Assembly: GCA_963693315.1 (NCBI GenBank)
Contig: OY856188.1
Coordinates: 220,738,263 to 220,802,262, forward strand
DNA from: Diogma glabrata
Lineage: Eukaryota; Arthropoda; Insecta; Diptera; Cylindrotomidae
Direction of reading: 5' to 3'
Length of the DNA stretch: 64,000 nt
Shown here: positions 42,761 through 51,884 of the stretch, in pieces
Position numbering within the stretch: the first letter of the stretch is position 1
Layout of the letters: every line of letters begins with the position of its first letter
Translations under genes and position numbers: made by a program
The notes under the pieces: generated by a model
What the model saw: the letters and a program-made list of their open reading frames with translations, nothing else
Database searches by the model: none
Told to the model about the DNA's origin: nothing

Positions 42761-44326
42761 ATGTCAGCGGCCGAAAAGATTGACGTTCTGGACAGGTCCA
42801 GCTCTTGTGCAGTCTGTCAACAAGAAATAGTGTCGGCCGACGTAAAACTCCTCACTCGGTGTAACCACCTCTTCCATGATATCTGCCTCAACGGCTGGTT
42901 GCTGCAGAATGGTACCTGCCCGATTTGTCGAGCCGCTTGCGAACGTGCCGACTTACAGAGGCTACCCCGAGGGATGGATAAAACTAATGATACAGTGGTA
43001 CCACCACCACCGCGACCGGTGACACGCTCTATTACCGCAGGTTGGCAACGTCGTCCTAGTATTGGAAATCAACACTCTTCTACTCCCATGGCAGTCCAAC
43101 TCCCACGATCTAGACTCGCCGATGAAGTGCGAGGGAATATAGTTCAAAGATCTCCCATGTATAGTGCCGCTGTAGCGGAAGAGCAAGGATTTCAGGAAGC
43201 GGTAAATGCTCACATCGATCAAGAAATTTCTAGAATTAATCACTCAATGATGCAATCACGTGCTCCGGCACCTGAAGTATTGTTACCCCTAGCACATAAT
43301 GCAGTATCACCCACCACACCGCGCCATCCGTCGGTTCATTCCGGAAATTATCCACCAGTAAATGCGTTTGTGCGGAATAACGTACCGGTACCACCAATGT
43401 TTGCTGAACCTCCTCCTGCTCTTGCTCCGGCTAGAACGCGAACACATCTCGATCAGCACTCCACAACAGTTAGAAATTGGAACGTAACATTCTCAGGCAG
43501 ATCCGATGGTCTGGATGTTGAAGCGTTCATCTTCAGAATAGAGCGGCTGACAGAGATGTGCTTAAATAACGATTTTACTATTGTCACCCGTTGTCTGTAC
43601 CTGTTGTTCACAGATCGAGCAGCTGATTGGTTCTGGAGATATTTTCGCCAGAACCGACAGCTTATTTGGAATGACTTATGTCACGCATTACGAATAGAAT
43701 TTCAGGACCGGCAGACGGACGAAGAGGTGAAGGAGCGGATGAGGTCCAGGAAACAGAAACCCACCGAACTGTTTGATGAATTTTTACAGTCCATTTATCG
43801 ACTGGCAGATAAATTACGAGTGCCGATGGCAGATGCAGAATTGTTGTCCATAATTCGAAACAACCTGCGATAGGAAATCAGGAAGGATCTACTTTTTGTC
43901 ACCATTTATGGATTGGAACATCTGCGCCAGCTCTGCCGAGACCGCGAAAAATTATGGGCCGAATCAATAACCAAACCGCGAGATTATAATATTAGACCAT
44001 CTAGACCAGTGTCGGAAGTGGACTTGGAACGTGAATTTTCGCAAATTCAAATTAGTGAACTGCCAACAGATTCTTTACCAAGTACATCTAATGAACTTGC
44101 TGCAATACAATCAGCTCCAAATACGAGACGAATTACCAGTTCCACTGTTTGTTGGAACTGCAAACGACCTGGTCATCGGTGGCACGACTGTCGTGAAGCT
44201 CAACGGTTGTTTTGTTGGGGATGTGGAAAGGACGATGTGCTATGTCCCAACTGTGACATTTGTCAGGGAAACCGAAGGGGGGGCCAGAATCCCAACACCT
44301 TTTCTCGCTCCCAGGACCTGTCTTAG
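42761..44326 (+). pseudogene. Element A gag: RING-H2 finger + capsid-like domain + zinc knuckle; one in-frame stop
   Basis: ATG at 42761. Residues 16-56 form a complete RING-H2 finger: C16-x2-C19-x14-C34-x-H36-x2-H39-x2-C42-x10-C53-x2-C56, with Trp46 in the usual E2-contact position. RING-H2 domains are known as E3 ubiquitin ligase modules. Then a Pro-rich linker (PPPPRPV, FAEPPPALAPA) and a capsid-like Gag region from about residue 239 (NWNVTFSGRSDGLDVEAFIF). A single TAG at 43871-43873 stops it after 370 residues. The same frame continues to 44326 and includes the CCHC knuckle CWNCKRPGHRWHDC (44150-44191) and a second Cys-rich CWGC...CPNC. The Gag of related element B has no RING. The stop may be a mutation or a readthrough codon. 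pol follows in the -1 frame. Confidence 0.88.
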
Positions 44327-46026
44327 ATTCATCTGAGACCAACTGTAATTTGTCTCCTGATCCTTCAGATATTTCATCAACCAATCCCAATAACCTACTA
44401 GTACACGATACCCTGTTGAACTGAGCTTCAACATCCACTTTGATAGAACACCCCTTGAATACTGCTTCTGCCACACTGTTACCCACGCATGATATTAATT
44501 TGAAATTGTTGAAACGAACACCCGATCATACCGAACCACAACAATGTAATACTAACATCAAATCTTTCAAACAGCGATTGAACGACTATTTGAAGATACG
44601 AGCAAACCTCTTTATCGATTCGTTATCGTCCCTGAAACCACCGTCGCGCTCTGCCCTCCGTTCGCGCATTTTTTGGCAGCAGCGACGTCGATTTAAGACT
44701 AAGACCATTTCTTCTATTATAAAAATGTCCAACGACGTAAGATCTTATGCCACAGTCTCAATACTAGGTAAACAGCATACCGGACTGTTGGATAGTGGAG
44801 CATCCTTGACTGTAATTGGTGGTGATTTTGCTAAGGAAATCGTGCAAACCCCAGACCTTCTGACTTATTCATCTTCAGTAGTCCGTACTGCAGATGGCCA
44901 AAGGCAGAAGATCTTGGGTTTGATAAGAACAAAGATTTCGTTTATGAACCAAGTCAGAACCCTGGATGTCTACATTATCCCGTCCTTAACACAGAATCTA
45001 TACTTAGGTATTGACTTCTTTAATGCATTCGGCTTGTTTAACCCGGTATTTAATCTACCTACACTTTCGACTGCGGAGTCGGGAATATCGGAGTTGTCGT
45101 TGGATAATCAGGAACGTCTTCAAAACACTATCCAACTTCTACCATCATTTTCAAAAATGGGTCTGGGTCGAACACATTTGTTGGAACACGTTATTGATGT
45201 GGGGACTGCAGCTCCCATCAAGCAACGACACTATCCAATATCGCCCGCCATTGAGAAACTGATGGGGGAAGAATTGGATAGGATGCTGTCTCTGGGTATT
45301 ATAGAGGTTTCTAACAGTCCTTGGTCGAGCCCGGTGGTTTTAATTCGCAAACCCGGGAAGAATCGTCTTTGTTTGGATAGCCGAAAGGTCAATACCGTTA
45401 CTAAAAAGGATGCTTACCCCCTTCCACAGATAGATGGAATTTTGAGTCGTCTGCCACAAAGTAATTTCATTTCCAGTTTGGATCTGAAAGATGCTTTTTG
45501 GCAGATACCTCTCGAAAAACGCTCCCGAGAGAAAACTGCTTTTACGGTCCCAGGGCGGCCATTGTATCAGTTCGTAAGAATGCCTTTCGGACTGTGCAAT
45601 GCGCCGCAAACTATGACAAAACTTATGGACCAAGTAATCCCTCCACATCTCAAGTCGTGCGTCTTCGTATACTTGGATGATCTTTTACTGGTTACAGATA
45701 CCTTTGAGGCTCATCTGAAATTATTGGAAGATATGTCCCAGTGTCTTAGACGTGCGAACTTGACGATTAATGTGGAAAAAAGTAAGTTTTTCTTGCCGGA
45801 TGTCAAATATTTAGGTTACGTCGTGGGAGGTGGTAAGCTCAAAATCGATCCTGATAAAACTCAGGCTATATCAGAATTTCCTACACCTCGAACACCCAAA
45901 CAGATTCGACGCTTCTTGGGTATGGCGGGTTATTATCGCCGTTTCATATCCGATTTCTCTGCTATGTCCTCTCCGATATCAGATTTGTTGAAGAAAAATT
46001 CTACTAAATTCTACAAAAGAAGCTGA
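44257..46026 (+). pseudogene. Element A pol, part 1: aspartic protease and reverse transcriptase
   Basis: The frame opens at 44257, in the -1 frame of gag, and overlaps it by 70 nt; a TGA near 44420 interrupts the linker. The protease active site is LLDSGASLTVIGG (DSGA codons 44791-44802). The RT has SPWSSPVVLIRKPGKNRL, the FVYLDDLLLV active site (YLDD 45669-45680) and KYLGYVVGGGK. It ends at a frameshift near 46005-46026, where RNase H should begin. The sequence is colinear with element B pol (51885-55205) and clearly related. Catalytic residues of both domains are present. Confidence 0.88.
44278..44284 (+). promoter_or_regulatory. Candidate -1 frameshift site (G GGG GGC) in element A gag-pol overlap
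   Basis: In the gag frame the codons are AGG GGG GGC, giving a heptamer of the X-XXY-YYZ form. It lies 24 nt after the point where the pol frame opens (44257) and 40 nt before the gag stop (44324-44326). Position and frame change (-1) fit; G-only slip sites are less usual, so confidence is moderate. Confidence 0.4.
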
Positions 46027-46597
46027 AACAGCATTTGTAAATCTCAAAAATGCTCTCATATCAGCACCGGTTCTCATAAATCCCGACTACACTAAACCCT
46101 TTACTCTCCAGTGCGACGCTAGCAACGACGGTGTAGGTTGTGTATTACTTCAGTGTGACATGGACGGTATGGAACATCCCATAGCGTACATGTCCAAAAA
46201 ACTAAATTCTGCGCAACGCAATTACTCAACTAGTGAGAAAGAGTGTCTAGCCGCCGTACTGGGAGTAAAGAAATTTAGAGCGTATGTCGAGGGTCAGGCC
46301 TTTAAGATCATAACTGACCATGCTTCATTGAAATGGTTAATGCAACAAAAGGACCTTTCTGGTCGATTGGCTCGTTGGAGCTTGAAATTGCAGGGTTATG
46401 TCTTTGATATTGAGTACAGAAAAGGTAATTTAAACATAGTTCCCGACACTCTATCAAGACGTGACTCTGTTGACGTCATTTCTGAATTATGTCCAGTGCC
46501 GGAATTGGATCTTAATTCCCCTTTCTTCAACACTTCTCGATACCTGGAGTTGATAAATCTGGTTACCGAAGCAGACGGTACCGACTGCCTGATCTAA
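46023..46597 (+). pseudogene. Element A pol, part 2: RNase H
   Basis: Continues in another frame: FTLQCDASNDGVGCVLLQCD (RNase H Asp), NYSTSEKECLAAVLGVKKF (catalytic Glu), IITDHASLKWLM and NIVPDTLSRRD. A second frameshift near 46585-46597 ends it. This is a gypsy-type RNase H. Confidence 0.87.
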
Positions 46598-46599
46598 AG

Positions 46600-47747
46600 G
46601 TAATTTCTGGTCGGGTATATAAACGATTGGCTTGTCTAGATCCCGACATTCCCTTAGAAGATGAGGTTTGGAAGTTATGGGTACCCGAGGAGTGCACTGA
46701 CGAGTGTATTGCAAGGGCCCATAATCCTCCTACCTCATCTCATGGGGGGGATTAGCAAAAACTCTATACACTATCCGTAAATTTTACTACTGGCCTCGGA
46801 TGTATACCCAGGTTAAATCATTCATAGGTAATTGCAAAACATGCAAAGAAATCAAAGCGACAAATGTTCCACTTCGTGCTCCCATGGTGTCACAAATGAA
46901 AACCGAACGAATCGGTCAGCGATTATACATCGATATTCTTGGACCTTACCCTAGATCAACGGCCGGGAATATCGCTATTCTTGTGGTGTTAGATCACGTT
47001 ACTAAATTTCCATTTCTATTTCCTCTACGGAAACTAACTGCTGAACCAATTTGTCAACTGCTGGCTACCAATGTATTTCACGTATTTGGTTGTCCAGAAG
47101 TCATTGTGTCCGATAATAGGACTCAATTTAAATCAAAACAGTTTGCAGATTTCTTGGCGAAGCACGGAGTGAAGCACACATTATTGGCTTTATATTCACC
47201 TCAAGCTAACGCTTCTGAACGGGTAAATAGAAGTGTTTTATCCGGTATCCGAGCCTACTTAAAGGAGGAGCATTCTAAATGGGATCTGCGCTTGAGCGAG
47301 ATCGCTTGTGCACTACGTTGTTCTCTTCACCAAACTCTTAAATGCTCCCCCTAATTTGCTATGTTTGGGATGTCTATGGTGACCCATGGGTCGTCTTATG
47401 ATCTGCTACGACGGTTGAATTGCCTTCATGAACCGGGTGAAACGATTATCCGACCCGATTATCTGAATAGGATTCGTATCCGAATTCTTGATCTAACTGC
47501 TGAAGCATTTGTCAAAAGTGCCGAGCGTTATAACCTACGAGCTCGAGTAACGTTGTTCAAACCCGGTGATACGGTGTTCCGAAGGAACTTTATCTTGAGT
47601 GATGCCGGTAAGAAATTATCGGCTAAACTTGCACAAAAGTTTGTTGAAACCAGAGTAATAAGGTTGGTAGGTGGCGCCGCCTACGAACTGGAAGACCTGG
47701 TTTCCAAACGCAGAGGTGTATACCATTCGAAGGACAATCGAGCCTAA
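46600..47747 (+). pseudogene. Element A pol, part 3: integrase
   Basis: The zinc domain (46600-46860) is frameshifted at a G run at 46743-46750. It then continues with FIGNCKTCKEIKATN. In the core the first Asp is in YIDILGPYPRS (46933 region), the second in SDNRTQFKS (47112-47114) and the Glu in SPQANASERVN (47217-47219). The residue after Asn in the second motif is Arg, where Gly is usual and element B has Gly. A TAA at 47352-47354 interrupts the frame, which resumes as FAMFGMSMVTHG and runs to the end SKRRGVYHSKDNRA at 47747. Catalytic triad present but protein broken. Confidence 0.88.
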
Positions 47748-48074
47748 CAATCTACCTATAGTTTCCGTTTTCGTAGGACATTGTATATCATTTACCAGAA
47801 AGTTTTTTTTTGTGTCTCAAACCTTACTGACTGACGAACGTTCTTAATGGCATGAAAGTATGAGGGTGGTTTCGTTTCAGATTTATGATGCAGCTAATGA
47901 CTTCAACTGTTGAGCATTATTGTTGTTCAGGTGTGTTGTGACCGAATTTCCTTCACCGTGAATTTTCTGTTGATCCGTCGAAAGCCTGATGGTATTATTG
48001 TCTTGAGACATTTGAAAGTTCTAATGCCATCCATTTATGTTTCAACTCACCATTTCGGGTGCGTGTAATGAGTA

Positions 48075-48135
48075 GCCCGGATAGCTTAGTCAATAGAGCA
48101 TGAGACTAGTGAGCTCAGGGGTAGGGTTCGAGCCT
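48075..48135 (+). ncRNA. tRNA-Lys-derived pseudo-tRNA (possible SINE head)
   Basis: GCCCGGATAGCTTAGTCAAT then AGAGCATGAGACT and GGGTTCGAGCC reproduce the acceptor 5' strand, D arm (A box), anticodon arm and T arm (B box) of a tRNA-Lys. The anticodon loop reads CTAGTGA, so the anticodon is AGT, and the stem has a mismatch. The T-arm 3' strand and acceptor 3' strand are lost. Not a working tRNA. Element A primes with tRNA-Lys, so capture during reverse transcription is one explanation; a tRNA-Lys SINE is another. Confidence 0.72.
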
Positions 48136-48245
48136 GATTAATATAAGAACAGGAGTCTTGGTGTATGTATCATTAAAAAGTAGGTCAATTGTTACTTCAT
48201 TCTCAAGTTTGGTAGTAAATTGGTTTGGTTTATTTTCTTTGACTC

Positions 48246-48330
48246 TCGAGTCTCGGGAACCCCCAGATCTGCCCGGAATTGGGTCTGGAATGTTTTAGTT
48301 ATCCATCGCATACAATAGAGTAGAATACCT
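48246..48330 (+). repeat. Direct repeat with hairpin, copy 2 (after pol)
   Basis: Partner of 42332-42416. The hairpin here is CCAGATCTGCCC...GGGTCTGG. Two outer pairs differ from copy 1 on both sides, keeping pairing. A palindrome 'gactctcgagtc' lies just before it (48241-48252). Confidence 0.7.
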
Positions 48331-48389
48331 TTTTTTTCTCGTTACCCCTTCATACGTTTTTCTGTATATTGATAATTAATTTGTTTCTG

Positions 48390-48698
48390 TTAAGACTGGG
48401 CTATGAGATACCGATCGATGGGATTACTAATGTTGTTTGAACATTGAAGTGCCTCACCGAATGATTGTGGGTACACAAGATCCATTGGAGACCAGTCTAT
48501 GCCTTTTGTTTTTTTTTCAACTTCTTTTTGGGCGTAAGTGTTCTTCCAAAAAGCACTTGTCCTGTAATGGATAGACTGATCATATTGTATCATAGTCGCA
48601 GCTTTAATAGTTGTCATTTCTTTTATTATCCTGTACCGCTCATAATAGTTTCTCATCCATTCATCATCAATAGTCATATTTCTTTTAGTCCCCATCAC
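48390..48698 (-). other. Antisense ORF (102 codons) across the 3' LTR boundary; unrecognised
   Basis: The minus strand is open from 48698 (inside the LTR) through the LTR start at 48563 to 48390. The residue mix is protein-like (SAFWKNTYAQKEVEKKTKG then IDWSPMDLVYPQSFGEAL), unlike the low-complexity ORFs nearby. I recognise no family. Only its LTR part exists at the 5' LTR. It may be a captured host fragment or chance. Confidence 0.3.
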
Positions 48699-50260
48699 TC
48701 ATAGTTTTCCTATTTTTCTTAAAGTTTGACTAAATTTTCATTAGCTGGACAGACATATTTGAAGAGAATTGAACTCATTACACTAATTAATTTTAGATGG
48801 TAATTGATTAAAAGTTTTCATTACCTATAGTAAACTTACATTTTGATAAAAAATTTGCATGAATGTAAAAATTTTCCTTAAATATTGTCTATATAAACAT
48901 CGCTATTTTGTTTTTGCAATTCACTAACATTAACTCATGTTATATTTCCATCCGCTTTGGTTCCCTCTATTATTTCAATTTGAATTCTCTAAATATCAAA
49001 CGTAATTACCCGACGAAGCTTTCCAAAACCTTACAACAGCTGTGCGTTTATTTTTACAGTCATTAACATGCAAAGAAGTATTATCTTGCTTTGTTATACA
49101 TTCAATGTTTTTTTTTCTTTGCATGAGAAAGAAAAAACAACAAAACAAAAAGAAAATCTACTTCAAACAATCTTTCCGATATAAAACCGAACTTCACTGT
49201 TTTTTTTATATACCTGAACGCCTTAACGTCGATTAAACTAGCAATTTATTCATTCTAAATTCAATGATAAATGATATTAATGTATCGGAAATAAGTTGTA
49301 TCGTAAACTTGTCTTTGCGCAATATTTTGAAAAACCAAACAGTTTTGTCTTACTATAAAAATTTCCTAACACTTGATTTAAATTAATTATTTTACATCTG
49401 AAACTCTATATTCGAGTTTTTTCGATTTTCAAAAAAGGAATTTTTTTTGGTATATATGGATCGACTGTAGGTTTTTCCGTCTCTTAGTCTATTACATTTG
49501 TTGTATCTATTGTGACGGTTGTCATTTTTACCTCTGTTGGTTATAACAAGAAAAGAAGAAATTTTCTTGACTTCTGGAACCTACACTTGTGGAATGGAAA
49601 TTCATTTTTTCTATAATGTCTTTTCCATAACCACAAATGGTCAGTAACTGTGATGTAGTATAATTAAAAAAAAAAAAATCTAAATTATATATACGTTTAG
49701 TGTAGTTCAATTTTTGTTATTAAAAAGAAAAGAAAAATTAGCTAATAACCAAAGAAAAGAAACTGTTAGTTTCATGGAAATTCATTTTTCTCTATAATGT
49801 CTTTTCCATAACCAAAAATGGTCATTAACTGTGATATAGCATAATTAAAAATCTAAAATATATACGTTTAGTGTAGTTCAATTTTTGGCTGTTAAAAAGA
49901 AAAGAAAAATTAGCTAATAACCAAAGAAAAGAAACTGTTAGTTTCATGGAAATAATATAGTGTAAATTTTGTGTTTGTTTGCCGCATATTTATAGTGCAT
50001 ATGTACCGTAACGTAAGTTATAAAACTAAATTTAACTGGAAAAGACTAACAGGTTTGAAAATCAACCCGCCGCGACAGGTTTTGTGTCATTACTTGCAAA
50101 ATCTGATAGTATCAAGGTCATTGTACGTCACCAATCTCACATGATCCAACAACAATAAAAAAAACGGTTCAAGGATTATAAATTCTTGATCGAAGTCGCG
50201 ATGTTAAAATTATGACCGGGGGGTTCGATTAAATTACTTCAATTATCTGTCAGTCTGTAC

Positions 50261-51555
50261 TGTATTGGCCCTGTATTACGGAGCCAAATCTGTATTGTTT
50301 TGCCACTTTATAATGGCTTGGACTTTTCATACACAAAATTCAATAAATTATAAACACAAAGAAACACAGCGGATAACTATCTATCCCCTAGACGACCCCT
50401 GAGATTGGGAATCTCTTACTTTGAATCTATCAGCCTAACATTTCATTTCCCAAACAAAATGTATTATATCTTCATATACGAAAAGTTTATAAAAATGATG
50501 TATATGTATGAAATTAACCAAAAATAATTATAATAAATTATGTATAAATGATAAAAAAAAGAAAACCTGATTGTTTATTTGACTTCATTAGCATCATCCA
50601 AACTGCATTTCCAGATTTCCATAGTTGCTATTTCTCAAATCAAGCATCAATTTAAATTTCCCTTGTTGAAATCCTCTTCGAGAAACAAACAGCACTCGTG
50701 ATGACACATTCGAACAATTATATCTCATCCACGGATAGACCCCTCTCGTTTCCAATATTTCCACATACATGTATTTTGTGCATAGATAAATTCCGGCTAA
50801 CTATTTTGTTCTTAGAAAGTATCGTCACCTTAGGATTCACTTTTCTTCTACTAGCACAATCAACAACAATTACACATTATACGTTGTAATGTATTTATTT
50901 GTAACACAAATATTAGAACATTATTTTATTTCGTGAATACAGATAGTTTTGTTCTTAACTTTTATAATTTTATTACAATTAAATTGAACTGTACAAATGA
51001 ATTTTTCTATTTTTTCCCCTTTTCTATTATCAATTTATATTCCATTTTTCTTCTTTGTACTTATTTAGAATAAAAAACAATAATTAACAGACTAACACGT
51101 CTATCCTTTTGAAAAAAAAATCAATCAATCTTAATAAGATTTAAATAATTTTTAAAATATGGAAAATATTATTAACTTTTTTCCTTTTTAAACAATTTTA
51201 AAGAATTGAACTTTGTTGTTTCTGGGAAAACCAACATCGAATGACTCTCAAAATTGATTGATCAACAAAAATGAAAAAATGTGTCTTTTTTTCAGACTTT
51301 TTCTAAATGAAAAAATGAGAAAACGAAGATTGAGCAAAACTGAGTAATAAATCTCTGTTCGTTAAAATTGAAAATAAAATTGGTGCGTTCGTTTATTTTT
51401 ATAATTGTAATTCGAAATTGAACTGACCGTTGGAAAATTTGAAATTATTATTAATGTAAGAATGAACTGGAATTATGGAAATAAATTTTTATTGAATTAG
51501 AAAAAGAAGATGAATTGGTTTTATTATTGTTTAGGCGAATATCACGGACGTTACA
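50261..51555 (-). repeat. 3' LTR of element B
   Basis: Matches 59754-61038 almost exactly. Differences include an 8 bp stretch 'agactaac' present near 51091 and absent from the other copy. AT-rich; no real ORF. Confidence 0.94.
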
Positions 51556-51884
51556 CCATGAATTCAAGGTAAAAATCAAGATATTTACCCTTGAAATCAC
51601 AAAAACGTCGTCACTCCCTCCGCGTCAGAAACCATCGAACTACTTCCCACAACTAATCTGTATCTGGGATCGAGTTATCAATGGTGACCAACGCCAGGGT
51701 CGATGATCAATTTCAATACTCATGAAGGTCCTAGGAACTATCAGTGAGCGCTGAAACAGACCATCCATCCATCTAACGTCAGCACCATTGAAACCTCGAT
51801 ACAACCAGTAATATAAGATACTGAAGATGTGAACCCCAGAGACGACAACCAGCCAGAGGAACTACCCTACCTAACGAAAAGACA
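51556..51884 (-). other. Tail between pol and 3' LTR of element B; no env
   Basis: About 330 bp without an ORF of note. As in element A, the bases next to the 3' LTR are not purine-rich (minus strand 'ttgaattcatgg' before TGTAACG), so a usual polypurine tract is not visible. Confidence 0.5.

Larger units (their letters stand above)
47751..48562 (+). other. Region between pol and 3' LTR of element A; no env seen
   Basis: About 0.8 kb with no sense ORF. It holds a tRNA-Lys-like sequence (48075-48135), the second hairpin repeat (48246-48330), and an antisense ORF that crosses into the LTR. No clear polypurine tract precedes the LTR: the last bases are 'aaaaagcacttgtcc'. Confidence 0.6.

Noticed and set aside
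47751..48562. env gene for element A
   Set aside because: No sense ORF with signal peptide, furin site or membrane segment in the 0.8 kb after pol; the same holds for the 330 bp after pol in element B.
50698..50889. 63-codon ORF identical in both LTRs of element B (also at 60189-60380)
   Set aside because: Same reason: LTR copies are nearly identical, and nothing else indicates coding.
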